Assembly (NCBI RefSeq): GCF_001547995.1
Contig: NZ_AP014690.1
Location: forward strand, 2,964,501 to 3,028,500
Direction: 5' to 3'
Source: Asaia bogorensis NBRC 16594
GTDB lineage: Bacteria; Pseudomonadota; Alphaproteobacteria; Acetobacterales; Acetobacteraceae
DNA: 64,000 nt
The notes beneath the pieces were generated by a model. That model was not told the origin of the DNA, made no database searches, and was given only the letters and a program-made list of their open reading frames with translations. A program made the position numbers and the translations under genes. Of this stretch, positions 17,480-26,485 are shown piece after piece. The stretch's first letter is position 1. The number at the start of each line of letters is the position of its first letter.

Positions 17480-18208
17480 TTATCCCCCTCTGGCGAGGTG
17501 TTCCAGCGCAGGAAGATTGAGCAAAGTGATCTGCGTGACCTGGGTGATGGTGATCATCATTTCACGTTGCAGGGCATTGAGGGTGCGGCTGACTGTCTCG
17601 ATGGTAAGACCAAGATAATCGGCAATCCCGGTACGGCTCATGGGCAGGTGAATGACGATCTCTTTCGTAGGAGAGAGATGATGCTGCTCCAGAAGAAAGC
17701 TGGCCAGACGCTCGCGCGCCGTCTTGCGTCCCAACAGCAGCATACGGCGCTGCGCCTGAACCAGCTCGCGCGAGGCCTCTTCCATCAGGCGCAACTCAAG
17801 CTCCGGAAATTCACGGCGCAACAGGCCAAGCCCGGTGCGGGAGAAGCGGCAGAGCGACAACGGACCAAGGGCCTCCGCACTGAAGGCATAGGTGGCACCG
17901 CTGGCAAGCCCAAGGAAATCACCCGATTGCCCAAATCCGGTGATCTGACGCCTGCCATCGGGCATGAGGGTGAAGATCTTGGTGTGGCCCGCGGTCACGA
18001 TGTAGAAATCGGTCGCTGCCTCACCCTCCTGAATGAACGTCTTGCCGGGTGCGACGGACAGGCGATGGGAATACTGCGCAAGTCGCGCCATGTTATCCGG
18101 ATCGATAACGGAACAAATACTCCGCGTGCGAGCCTCACAGTGAAGGCATTGCCCGCAACTGCCGCAAGGTCCGAGCGCACTGATACTGTCCCTCGTCTGC
18201 GCATCCAT
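17480..18208 (-). CDS. fnr: FNR-type Fe-S oxygen-sensing transcriptional regulator
   Basis: A 242-residue Crp/Fnr-family regulator. The N-terminus has cysteines at 15, 18, 21, 24 and 32 (CGSCGQCLHC, then SIC), and a further Cys in LSLCRF of the sensor domain aligns with Cys122 of E. coli FNR, so an oxygen-labile [4Fe-4S] cluster is expected. A cyclic-nucleotide-binding-like beta-roll spans about 45-130. The C-terminal winged HTH has IETVSRTL, with the Glu-Ser-Arg set that reads TTGAT half-sites. ATG 18208 has AGGG upstream; ATG 18226 is an alternative. A perfect FNR box lies in the gap to ompW, and murA is downstream. Confidence 0.92.
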   Translation of the reverse strand: MDAQTRDSISALGPCGSCGQCLHCEARTRSICSVIDPDNMARLAQYSHRLSVAPGKTFIQEGEAATDFYIVTAGHTKIFTLMPDGRRQITGFGQSGDFLGLASGATYAFSAEALGPLSLCRFSRTGLGLLRREFPELELRLMEEASRELVQAQRRMLLLGRKTARERLASFLLEQHHLSPTKEIVIHLPMSRTGIADYLGLTIETVSRTLNALQREMMITITQVTQITLLNLPALEHLARGG

Positions 18209-18312
18209 GGCGTCAACGACCCTCATCTTTTTTATTTTTGTTCTTGTTCTGTTAACAATACGTCATATACTGTTGCCAATTCCCCACGGTCATCGGCAAC
18301 GTTGTTATTGCT

Positions 18313-18326
18313 TTGATCTGGATCAA
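18313..18326. promoter_or_regulatory. Perfect FNR/FixK box
   Basis: TTGATctggATCAA is an exact match to the FNR consensus TTGAT-N4-ATCAA. Its centre is about 56 bases upstream of the ompW start and about 110 bases upstream of the fnr start on the other strand, so it could control either or both. Confidence 0.85.
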
Positions 18327-18375
18327 GGCACCGCATCATAGCGCATGGTGAGAGAACGTCACTGTTTAATCACGG

Positions 18376-19188
18376 ATGACGTTGATGAAGACCTCTTTCA
18401 AGATTTCCACCGCTCTTCTGACCGGTTTCGTTGCTGCTGTTGCAGCACCCGTCGCACAGGCCCAGACGACCCCCGTCGTCAACACGCCGGTTTCCACGAA
18501 CATGGTGCTCGCGCCTCAGGCTCAGGCCGTTGCCGCACCCCGCTCGTCCTCCAGCGATGAATGCGGCCTGTTCAAGACCTGCTCCAGCACCAAGATCGGC
18601 CTTGGCAAGGGTGACTTCATCATCCGCCTGTCCGCCCTCGGTGTCATTCCGCAGGATCGTGACAGCAAGCTCTGGCTCAATGGTGCTGCCATTCCAGGCC
18701 GCGTCAAGACCACCAGCCAGGTCATGCCGGAGCTGACATTCGAATACTTCTTCACGGACAACATCTCGATCGATCTGATCGCTGCCAGCACCCGTCATGA
18801 AGTGGCCGCCAAGGACACCCCCCTGGGCAACATCGATGTCGGTAGCGCCTGGGCTCTTCCGCCCACCATCACGCTGGCCTGGCATTTCCGCCCCCACAAG
18901 CGCTTCAACCCCTATGTGGGCGTCGGTGCAACGCTGGCATGGTTCCACAACGTGTCGCCTGCTGGCGGCCTCGTGCAGAAGCTCAATGTCGGCGTGACGG
19001 GTGGCCCATCGGTCAATGTCGGCTTTGACTATCAGCTGGTCGGCAACTGGTTCTTCAACGTCGATGCCAAGCAGATGTTCATGCGTATGCATGCCTGGGC
19101 CAATGACCGTGGGTCGGGCGCCTTCATCAAGGCTCATGACTCGCTTGACCCGACAGTTGTCGGCGCCGGTATCGAATACCGCTTCTGA
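18376..19188 (+). CDS. ompW: OmpW-family outer-membrane protein
   Basis: A 270-residue outer-membrane protein with a signal peptide (cleavage near AQAQ, residue about 30) and the OmpW fold of an eight-stranded barrel. Typical blocks are GDFIIRLSALGVIPQD at the start of the first strands, LTFEYFFTDNISIDLIAA, HFRPHKRFNPYVGVGA and the C-terminal IEYRF ending in Phe. The protein is longer than E. coli OmpW (about 212) because of an Ala/Ser-rich N-terminal linker. OmpW forms a narrow hydrophobic channel. ompW is under FNR control in enterobacteria, and the FNR box just upstream suggests the same here. ATG 18385 is an alternative start. Confidence 0.93.
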   Translation: MTLMKTSFKISTALLTGFVAAVAAPVAQAQTTPVVNTPVSTNMVLAPQAQAVAAPRSSSSDECGLFKTCSSTKIGLGKGDFIIRLSALGVIPQDRDSKLWLNGAAIPGRVKTTSQVMPELTFEYFFTDNISIDLIAASTRHEVAAKDTPLGNIDVGSAWALPPTITLAWHFRPHKRFNPYVGVGATLAWFHNVSPAGGLVQKLNVGVTGGPSVNVGFDYQLVGNWFFNVDAKQMFMRMHAWANDRGSGAFIKAHDSLDPTVVGAGIEYRF

Positions 19189-19216
19189 TATTCCCCTCCC
19201 CGGGAACATCGGAACA

Positions 19217-19253
19217 GAAAGGCTGCCCGTGATCGGGCAGCCTTTCGTCTTTT
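19217..19253 (+). terminator. Intrinsic terminator of ompW
   Basis: Perfect 13-bp stem (19217-19229 with 19234-19246), a four-base loop, then GTCTTTT. It sits between convergent genes, and the A-run on the 5' side lets it act for the minus strand too. Confidence 0.88.
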
Positions 19254-20455
19254 CAGCTCTGTGAAGATCCCGCCTGTCTCGTCTGCACAAGAAGGCTGAT
19301 GAGGAAGAATACCCCTCCGCCCAGCGTCAAGACCAGCCCGACCCACCCGACAGATGTCCAGCCCGCACCCGCTGAAATCGCGAGTCCCCCAAGATAGGGG
19401 CCAATCGCATTGGCGGTATTGAACGCGCTCTGGTTGAACGCTGCCACAAGCCCTTCGGCACCATCGGCCACTTCCAGGAGACGTGACTGAACAACGGTAG
19501 ACAATCCACCGCTTGCCCCGATCATGAATACAACAATGGCCAGAGGTAAAAAGGCATGGGCAGCCATCGGGAAAAAGGCCATGGCTACAGCACCGACAAT
19601 GAGAACGCCTCCCATGGTAGGCATCATCCAGCGATCGGCCAGCCAGCCACAAACCAGTGTTCCGGCTGTCATTCCCAGACCAAAAAGCGCAAACATCGGC
19701 GGGACATAACCCGCTGGAACATGCGTAACATGATCCATGATCGAGGCAAGATAGGTGTAGACGCAGAAAATACCACCGAAGCCGATTACCCCCACACCCA
19801 GTGTCAACCAGACCTGTACCATCCGCAGGGCGCGCAGTTCGTTGCCTATCGATGCCCCCACGCGTGGCCTGTCTCGGGGCGCAAACCAACCGACAAGGCC
19901 CGCCGTGATCAGTGAGAGCAAGGCAATCACTGCGAATGTCCATCGCCATCCAAGAGTCTGGCCGATGATGTCCGCTGCAGGTACGCCTGCAATCGTTGCA
20001 ATCGTCAGGCCGAGAATCACCCGACTGACAGCACGTGATCTTCTTTTTGGTGGAACGAGGCAGGAGGCGACCAGACCTGCAACACCAAAGTAGGCGCCGT
20101 GAGGCAAGCCTGTGACGAAGCGGCAGACCAACAGCCAATCCGCCCCAGAACACAGTGCACTCAGCGCATTGCCCAGCGCATAGAAAAGCATCATGCCAAC
20201 AAGCAGATGTTTACGGCTGAATCGGGCACCGAACAGAGCGAAAAGCGGTGCCCCTACACTTACACCTGCGGCATAAGCCACAATGATATGACCCGCCTGA
20301 GGCTCGGAGATGCCGAAACCTCGCGCTATCATAGGGACCAGACTCATCGCGGCAAACTCGGCCGTTCCAAGGGTAAAGGTACCCAGTGCCAACACGAAAA
20401 ATATCGTGCTGACCGTTGAAAGGGAGGCGTTTCCCCCCATTCCCTGTCCTGTCAT
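19253..20455 (-). CDS. MFS transporter, DHA1 (AraJ/NepI-like) family
   Basis: A 400-residue inner-membrane protein with 12 predicted membrane segments. The family-typical motif LFGARFSRKHLLVG between helices 2 and 3 (motif A variant) and GLPHGAYFGVAGLVASCLVPPKRRSRAVS in the N-terminal half (located near 115-145) place it with the AraJ/YdhP/NepI exporters of sugars, nucleosides or drugs. It is likely an H+-coupled exporter with unknown substrate. It lies 71 bases upstream of the same-strand boundary with the reductase gene, whose stop is at 20527, so the two may be one transcript. Confidence 0.88.
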   Translation of the reverse strand: MTGQGMGGNASLSTVSTIFFVLALGTFTLGTAEFAAMSLVPMIARGFGISEPQAGHIIVAYAAGVSVGAPLFALFGARFSRKHLLVGMMLFYALGNALSALCSGADWLLVCRFVTGLPHGAYFGVAGLVASCLVPPKRRSRAVSRVILGLTIATIAGVPAADIIGQTLGWRWTFAVIALLSLITAGLVGWFAPRDRPRVGASIGNELRALRMVQVWLTLGVGVIGFGGIFCVYTYLASIMDHVTHVPAGYVPPMFALFGLGMTAGTLVCGWLADRWMMPTMGGVLIVGAVAMAFFPMAAHAFLPLAIVVFMIGASGGLSTVVQSRLLEVADGAEGLVAAFNQSAFNTANAIGPYLGGLAISAGAGWTSVGWVGLVLTLGGGVFFLISLLVQTRQAGSSQS

Positions 20456-20526
20456 GATTGACTCTCGTGGATGTCACACCAGGCAGACTGCCCCATACCT
20501 GGCTGTTCCTCTTTGATGGAAAAAGT

Positions 20527-21579
20527 TCAGGACCAGACCGGATAGTCTGTGTAGCCTTCAGCGCCGCCCACATAGAATGTCTGAGGGTCAGGCGTGTTGA
20601 GCGGCAAATCTTTGCGCAGACGACGCACAAGATCGGGATTGGCAATAAAAAGACGCCCAAACCCCGCCGCATCAGCTTTTCCCTGCGCAACGTATTGTGC
20701 GGCATCTACCGGTGTGAACGAGTCATTTGCGATGACAGGGCCATCAAACAGAGTTCTGAGCCGCGAGAGCTGACTGTCTGCGCCCTGGCTTTCACGAATG
20801 AACAGATAGCCTGCCTCGCGCGCCCTGAGCTGAGACACGACATATTCGAAAAGCGTCACGGGGTCGCTATCGCCCATATCATGCTCCTCGCCGCGCGGGC
20901 GAAGATGGATGCCAACGCTGTTTGGCCCCCAGACAGACGTCACCGCATCAACGACTTGCAGAAGGAATCTGGCCCGGTTCTCAATGGAACCACCATATTG
21001 ATCGCTCCGGTGATTCGTACTGTCCTGCAGGAACTGGTCAATCAGATAACCATTCGCTGCGTGGATATGCACACCATCGAATCCGGCCTTTCTCGCATTG
21101 TCAGCCGCCCGGCGATAATCATGGACGATCGAGGCGATCTCATCCTGATGCAACGCGCGCGGCGTCGGATAGGGTCTCTTGGGCCGGAGCAGGCGCACAT
21201 GCCCCTGAGCCGCCAGAGCACTCGGTGCGACCGGCAAGGCACCATCCAGATATTCGGGGTCCGAGATACGGCCAACATGCCAAAGCTGAGCCATAATACG
21301 CCCACCAGCATCATGAACCGCGTCCGTTACTGTTCTCCATCCGGCAATCTGATCCTCATCCCACAAACCTGGCGTCCGCGGATAACCGACACCTTGGGAA
21401 GAGATACTTGTCGCCTCACTTATGATCAGGCCAGCTGTGGCGCGTTGTGCATAATATTCAGCCATCAACGCCGTGGGTACGCGCTGCTCATCAGCGCGAC
21501 ACCGCGTCAGGGGGGCCATGATAATACGGTTTGGCAATGAGAGCGTGCCGAGCTGTAATGGCGAGAAAAGACTGGTCAT
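20527..21579 (-). CDS. nemA: Old Yellow Enzyme-family alkene reductase (N-ethylmaleimide reductase-like)
   Basis: A 350-residue FMN-dependent TIM-barrel enzyme that reduces activated C=C bonds and sometimes nitro groups using NAD(P)H. It opens SLFSPLQLGTLSLPNRIIMAPLTR (residues about 3-26, the FMN-binding strand), has VHIHAANGYLIDQFLQD near 175 with the substrate-binding His and Asn, and QYGGSIENRARFLLQV near 205. ATG 21579 has a GGAGG ribosome site, so the seven-residue extension to 21600 is dropped. A LysR regulator is divergent. An MFS exporter follows on the same strand, suggesting a shared response to reactive electrophiles. Confidence 0.93.
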   Translation of the reverse strand: MTSLFSPLQLGTLSLPNRIIMAPLTRCRADEQRVPTALMAEYYAQRATAGLIISEATSISSQGVGYPRTPGLWDEDQIAGWRTVTDAVHDAGGRIMAQLWHVGRISDPEYLDGALPVAPSALAAQGHVRLLRPKRPYPTPRALHQDEIASIVHDYRRAADNARKAGFDGVHIHAANGYLIDQFLQDSTNHRSDQYGGSIENRARFLLQVVDAVTSVWGPNSVGIHLRPRGEEHDMGDSDPVTLFEYVVSQLRAREAGYLFIRESQGADSQLSRLRTLFDGPVIANDSFTPVDAAQYVAQGKADAAGFGRLFIANPDLVRRLRKDLPLNTPDPQTFYVGGAEGYTDYPVWS

Positions 21580-21674
21580 GAGTTCCTCCAACATGGTCAA
21601 GACATGTATTGGTGGAACTTAAGTGTCCGGCTCCAGACGGTAAGTCTCGTATTATTCGACAGGGTGTAGAGAAT

Positions 21675-22604
21675 TTGTCCCCGAAACCTTCAGGTGATCC
21701 CTTCTCGGGCATACGCATTTTCATTGCGACCGTTCAGGAGGGAAGTTTTGCCAAAGCAGCGACACGCCTTGGCCTGACCAAATCTGCCATAGGCAAAAGC
21801 CTTCAGAGACTTGAGACGCGTCTCAACACCGAGCTGTTTTACCGCTCCTCAAGAGGCGTTTCACTCACCGGGGATGGCGAGATTTTCTATAATCGCTGCA
21901 AGGTCGCTCATGACGAACTCGAACAGGGCGAGATGGAACTCCTGATCAAGACCTGTGGCCCGACAGGCACGGTACGCATCGACATGCCGGCTTCCTATGG
22001 GCGGAATGTGGTCATGCCGATACTGATCGACCAGATGAACACGCATCCCGGTCTACGAATTATCGCGACTTTCAATGACAGGATCATTGATCCCCTGCAG
22101 GGGAGCAGTCATCTGACCCTGCGGTTCGGTCTTATCCGGGATACGCATGACCTGGTAGCGAGACGCATGACCACACAGGCACTGATCTTGTGCGCAAGCC
22201 CGTCCTATCTCGCAAATTACGGTATGCCTGCCACAATTGCCGATCTGGACAGGCATCGTTGCCTTGTAGGATTTTCGGACCACGCTTCGCCACGCTGGGC
22301 CGTCAGGACGGAAAACGGAACGAGGGGCTATTACAGTCCCCTTGCCAATCATCAGATCGGCGACGGCGACGCAATCCTTCAGGCAGCACTGGCGGGATGT
22401 GGCCTGTGCCAGCTTCCTGAATTCATGGTAAATCAGGCGATCGCCGCCGGGACCCTGGTTCCTCTTCTTCCCGCCCTGAGCCTGACCATTCCGGTCAACC
22501 TGATCTGGCCCGCAACCTGCCGTCTGCCCTCACGTGTGCGTCATGTCATCGACGTTCTGAAAGCAACGCTGCCAGAGCGCAAGACATCACAGATATGCAG
22601 CTAA
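21675..22604 (+). CDS. LysR-family transcriptional regulator
   Basis: A LysR-type regulator of about 309 residues. The HTH domain is at the very N-terminus (IRIFIATVQEGSFAKAA, then LGLTKSAIGKSLQRLETRL), followed by the effector-binding domain. The HTH and the VRIDMPASYGRNVVMP-type effector start match the AaeR/DmlR branch. No ATG fits; a TTG at 21675, with AGGG ten bases upstream, places the HTH at the usual distance, while TTG at 21609 would add an unusual 22-residue tail. It is divergent from nemA with about 95 bases between the starts, so it probably controls the reductase and its neighbouring exporter. Confidence 0.85.
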   Translation: MSPKPSGDPFSGIRIFIATVQEGSFAKAATRLGLTKSAIGKSLQRLETRLNTELFYRSSRGVSLTGDGEIFYNRCKVAHDELEQGEMELLIKTCGPTGTVRIDMPASYGRNVVMPILIDQMNTHPGLRIIATFNDRIIDPLQGSSHLTLRFGLIRDTHDLVARRMTTQALILCASPSYLANYGMPATIADLDRHRCLVGFSDHASPRWAVRTENGTRGYYSPLANHQIGDGDAILQAALAGCGLCQLPEFMVNQAIAAGTLVPLLPALSLTIPVNLIWPATCRLPSRVRHVIDVLKATLPERKTSQICS

Positions 22605-22747
22605 TTCATCTTCGAACCATGATCAGAAGCAGCCAGTGCTGCCTTCATAATTCTGTAATGGCCAAATCACCGAAGCTTCACACACCGTAACGAACTCTCC
22701 GAATAGGGTGCGCCGCGTTCAAGCCCGCCTTAAAGGAAAGTTTACTG

Positions 22748-25165
22748 ATGAAGCTTCGCAAGCAGCGCCATGCCCTTACGCTGTCTCTCTTCTGCTCTCC
22801 CCTCGCCCTGCTGAGCGCCACCGCTCACGCCGCAGATGCGAAGCTTCCCGTTCATCACAATACGGCACCCGTTTCGCAGTTGCATGCCCAGAACGCTTCG
22901 CGCAAGGCAAAGGCCCTGACCTCCACCGCGCCGGCGGAAGAAGTCATTGCAACCGCGCGTCGCACGCGTTCTGAGCAGAGTGTGGGCCATACGCAGCTGC
23001 AGCGCATCCTGCCCGGTCTGAGCCCGCTCAAGGCGTTGCAGATCCTGCCGGGCGTGGTGTTCAACAATGCCGACCCCTGGGGAAATAACGAACAGAATTC
23101 TTCGCTGTTCATTCACGGCTTCAACCAGAACCAGCTTGGCTATACGCTCGATGGCATTCCGCTGGGTGATCAGGCCTATGGCAACTATAACGGCCTGTCG
23201 CCACAGCGCGCCGTGATCAGCGAGAACGTGGGCAACGCCACGGTCGCAACCGGTTCTGGCGCCCTTGGCACGGCCTCGACCTCCAATCTGGGCGGCACGC
23301 TGCTGTTCTCCTCGCTCGACCCCAAGCAAAAAATGGGTGGTCAGCTCGATCAGACCTTCGGCAGCTTCTCGACCTTCCGCACCTTTGCCCGGTTCGATAC
23401 CGGCAATCTCGGTAATGGCAATTCGGCCTATATCTCATGGGCGCGGCAGGATGCCCGCGCCTGGGATTTTGCCGGTCATCAGGGCGGCAATCAGGTCAAT
23501 GCGAAGTTCGTGCACAAGGGCAGCAAGGACAAGATCACCTATTTCTTCGACTGGTCTGACAAGGTCGAACCCAATGAAGACGGCATCGTGCTGCCCAACG
23601 GCTATGGCACCTATGTGCGCCCCTTCACCTATCCGGATTTCAACTACGCCAAATCGTACCTGAATTCGGCCGCCTACAAGAATGCCGGGCTGAACTACCG
23701 CAACTATTATTCCGCCGCCCAGCGCGAGGATTTCCTGACCTATCTGGGTTGGCAACACGACTTCAATGCCAACCTGCATTGGGACAATAAGCTCTATTAC
23801 CATCACAATCTGGGTGAAGGCGTGGTAGCTGGGCCGATCACGGCGGCAGGTCTGCCCACGCTGTTCAGCGCCTATTTCCCGAACCAGAGTTCCAGCCAGC
23901 TCAGCAACGTGTTCGGCGGCTCGGGCTACGCCACACGCACGACCGAATACTGGGATAATCGCGGTGGCCTGATCACCACGCTGCGCTACAAGCTGGGCCA
24001 TCACGACCTTGAAGTCGGGGGATGGTACGAGCGCAACAACAACACGCAGGCCCGTCGCTGGTATCCGCTGGACGCAAACAACCCGACCACACCTTATGAC
24101 CGCCAGCAGGATGCCCTGATCAAGCAGTATACCAACTACTTCTATACCAACACCTTCACCACCCACCTGCAGGACAGCTGGAAGGTGACGAAAAACTTTA
24201 CCCTCTCGGCAGGCTTCAAATCCGAGCTGGTCTACACCAACGGCACCCTGCCCGTAGCTGGCAAGCCAGGATCGCTCTCACCGGCAACGGCCGTGACCGT
24301 ACCAGGCGGCACGATTGCCGCGGTCAAGCCGTTCCTGCCGTCTTTCGGTGCGCTGTGGAACATCACGCCCAACGAGCAGTGGTTCGCCAATATTCAAGAA
24401 AACATGCGTTCCTATCAGAGCGCCGGTTACGGCAATGCCACCCCTTGGGGTGCCACAAGCCAGGCCGCATTCGAGGATTTCAAGAAGAATGGCAAGGTCG
24501 AGACCTCATGGACCTATGAGACCGGCCTGCGCACCCATCACCATGTGAATCTCGGACCCCTGACGGATATCTCGGCACAGGCTGAATATTATCATGTACA
24601 TTTCTCGAACCGTCTGGTCGCCATTGCCACCACGCAATCTCTGTCTTCCATCATCGGTTCGGCCACCACGCTCGCCAATGTGGGTTCGGTCACGACAGAC
24701 GGTATGGATTTCTCCTTCACCGCGCAGTTCGGCCCGCATTTCTCGATCTATAACGGGCTGAGCTATAACAAGTCGGTCTATAACGACAATTACAACTCCG
24801 GCACGTCCACCATCCGCATTGCCGGGCGCAATGTGGCGGGTCAGCCGGACTGGACCGAGAAATTCGTCGCCACCACGAACTGGGGGAATTTCTATGGCCA
24901 GTTCATCGGTGACGTCATGGGTAAGCGCTACACCACTTACACCAATGACCTCTGGGCCTCGCCGACCGCACAGTTCAGCATGAATGCGGGCTACACAATT
25001 CACGGTATCCCCCATATTCCTGCCTTGCGCGTTCAGGGAAACATCACCAACCTGACCAATACGCGTGGCTGGTCCACGGTCAGCACAACGCAGACTTCAG
25101 GTCAGTTCACGGCCTATCCCATCGCACCGCGCATGTATTTCCTGACGCTGAGCGCCAACTGGTAA
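22748..25165 (+). CDS. TonB-dependent outer-membrane receptor
   Basis: An 805-residue receptor with a signal peptide (cleavage after AHA, residue about 28), a plug domain (about 65-200, with LQILPGVVFNN and LFIHGFNQNQLGYTLDG) and a 22-strand barrel ending LSANW with an aromatic last residue. It is not of the siderophore subtype by sequence, and its ligand is unknown. The next gene on the same strand encodes an exported glycerophosphodiester phosphodiesterase, which may point to import of a phosphorylated or lipid-derived compound. AAAGGA precedes the ATG. A terminator lies between this gene and the next, so they need not share every transcript. Confidence 0.92.
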   Translation: MKLRKQRHALTLSLFCSPLALLSATAHAADAKLPVHHNTAPVSQLHAQNASRKAKALTSTAPAEEVIATARRTRSEQSVGHTQLQRILPGLSPLKALQILPGVVFNNADPWGNNEQNSSLFIHGFNQNQLGYTLDGIPLGDQAYGNYNGLSPQRAVISENVGNATVATGSGALGTASTSNLGGTLLFSSLDPKQKMGGQLDQTFGSFSTFRTFARFDTGNLGNGNSAYISWARQDARAWDFAGHQGGNQVNAKFVHKGSKDKITYFFDWSDKVEPNEDGIVLPNGYGTYVRPFTYPDFNYAKSYLNSAAYKNAGLNYRNYYSAAQREDFLTYLGWQHDFNANLHWDNKLYYHHNLGEGVVAGPITAAGLPTLFSAYFPNQSSSQLSNVFGGSGYATRTTEYWDNRGGLITTLRYKLGHHDLEVGGWYERNNNTQARRWYPLDANNPTTPYDRQQDALIKQYTNYFYTNTFTTHLQDSWKVTKNFTLSAGFKSELVYTNGTLPVAGKPGSLSPATAVTVPGGTIAAVKPFLPSFGALWNITPNEQWFANIQENMRSYQSAGYGNATPWGATSQAAFEDFKKNGKVETSWTYETGLRTHHHVNLGPLTDISAQAEYYHVHFSNRLVAIATTQSLSSIIGSATTLANVGSVTTDGMDFSFTAQFGPHFSIYNGLSYNKSVYNDNYNSGTSTIRIAGRNVAGQPDWTEKFVATTNWGNFYGQFIGDVMGKRYTTYTNDLWASPTAQFSMNAGYTIHGIPHIPALRVQGNITNLTNTRGWSTVSTTQTSGQFTAYPIAPRMYFLTLSANW

Positions 25166-25182
25166 CATAGCCCGACACGGGA

Positions 25183-25222
25183 ACGACGCTGCCCGATCAA
25201 GAGGGCCGCGTCGTCCTTCTTT
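25183..25222 (+). terminator. Terminator after the TonB-dependent receptor
   Basis: Arms ACGACGC (25183-25189) and GCGTCGT (25208-25214), extended inward by GCCC/GGGC past one mismatch, with an eight-base loop and then CCTTCTTT. Confidence 0.7.
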
Positions 25223-25278
25223 CACAATGCCTCCTCCCGCGCCTGTCTTTTGCGGGAGCGGGCCTAAGGAGGTTCGAT

Positions 25279-26391
25279 TTGCTGTCACGTCGTCACGCTC
25301 TCACTCTTGGCGCTGCCGGATTCTGTGCGCCGGCCCTCGCCCCGCGCTCTTTCGCCGCCCCGTCTCTGGCGCCAAAACCACTCGTCTTTTCCCATCGCGG
25401 GGCTTCTGCCTTGCGGCCCGAGCACACGCTGGCCTCTTACGCGAAGGCAATGGAAGACGGTGCCGACTATATCGAACCCGATCTGGTCATGACGAAAGAC
25501 GGCGTGCTGATCGTGCGCCATGAGAGCAATATTGCCGATACCACCGATGTTGGCTCGCGCCCCGAATTTGCTGCCCGCAAGCGCAGCCTGACCATTGACG
25601 GACAGAAAGAGACCGGTTGGTTCACCACCGATTTCACCCTCGCCGAACTCAAGACCCTGCGGGCGAAAGAGCGCCTGCCGCAGCTTCGCCCGCATAACAC
25701 GCGCTATGACGGGCATTTCGATGTGCCGACTTTTGAAGAAGTGATCGATTTCGTGGCCGGTGAATCCGCCGCGCGTGGCAAGGTGCTCGGACTCATCCCC
25801 GAAATCAAGAACTCCACCCATTTCCATAGCCTCGGTCTGGACCCGGAAACCACGTTCCTGCGCACCATCGCAGCGCATGAATATACCCGCCAGGCCCCTC
25901 TGGAACTCCAGTCTTTCGAGACCACCAATCTGCGAGCGATCGGTGACAAGACGCGCGCCATCAACCCCCAGGCACGGGTCATGTTCCTGATGGGTGGCCC
26001 TGACCAGACACCACCCGATCTGCTGGGTAAAAGCGATGCAAGGCGCTTCGGCGATTTCATGAAGCCGGAAGGCCTGCGCGAGGTACGCCGCTTTGCCGAT
26101 GTGATCGGCCCGTCCAATACCGATCTGATCCCGCGCAAACCGGACGGCTCATGGGGTACGCCCACCTCGTTGATCACCGACGCTCATGAAGCCGGGCTGC
26201 TGGTTCATTCCTACACGGCGCGCCCTGAGAACTATTTCCTGCCGAAGGAACTGCGCGATGGGGGCGCGCTGAATGCCCGCAACCCGCAAGGCATGATTGC
26301 AGAGGTGAAACGCTATCTTGATATGGGGCTGGACGGCTTCTTCACGGATGACCCGGCCCTTGGCCGACTGGCCGTCGATACGGCGGGGTGA
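25279..26391 (+). CDS. Exported glycerophosphodiester phosphodiesterase (GlpQ-like)
   Basis: A 370-residue enzyme that splits glycerophosphodiesters into glycerol 3-phosphate and an alcohol. It starts with a twin-arginine-like signal (RRHALTLGAAG, cut near SFAA), so it acts in the periplasm. The catalytic HRGASALRPEHTLASY motif (around 38) and DYIEPDLVMTKDGVLIVRHE (around 60-80) supply the paired His and the metal-binding Glu/Asp of the family. The later EIKN (around 177) is also typical, as is DGFFTDDPA at the C-terminus. The start is a TTG at 25279 with TAAGGAGG six bases upstream. Length matches periplasmic GlpQ. It follows a TonB-dependent receptor and precedes a HAD phosphatase. Confidence 0.92.
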   Translation: MLSRRHALTLGAAGFCAPALAPRSFAAPSLAPKPLVFSHRGASALRPEHTLASYAKAMEDGADYIEPDLVMTKDGVLIVRHESNIADTTDVGSRPEFAARKRSLTIDGQKETGWFTTDFTLAELKTLRAKERLPQLRPHNTRYDGHFDVPTFEEVIDFVAGESAARGKVLGLIPEIKNSTHFHSLGLDPETTFLRTIAAHEYTRQAPLELQSFETTNLRAIGDKTRAINPQARVMFLMGGPDQTPPDLLGKSDARRFGDFMKPEGLREVRRFADVIGPSNTDLIPRKPDGSWGTPTSLITDAHEAGLLVHSYTARPENYFLPKELRDGGALNARNPQGMIAEVKRYLDMGLDGFFTDDPALGRLAVDTAG

Positions 26392-26485
26392 GCCGATAAG
26401 TTGATCCGGCGCAAACTTGCCTGCGTTGGACAGGTCATGCAGGGTTTGCGCCCTGTATATCCTGCCCTCATGATGGAGAACTCCC

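Noticed and set aside
16677-17618. Long plus-strand reading frame of 313 codons
   Set aside because: It lies opposite murA and the end of fnr, has no recognisable domain, and its composition is that of the reverse strand of a G+C-rich gene.
22653-22670. Pho box before the TonB receptor
   Set aside because: CTGTAAT is a fair first half, but the expected second half 11 bases on (AAATCAC) matches poorly.
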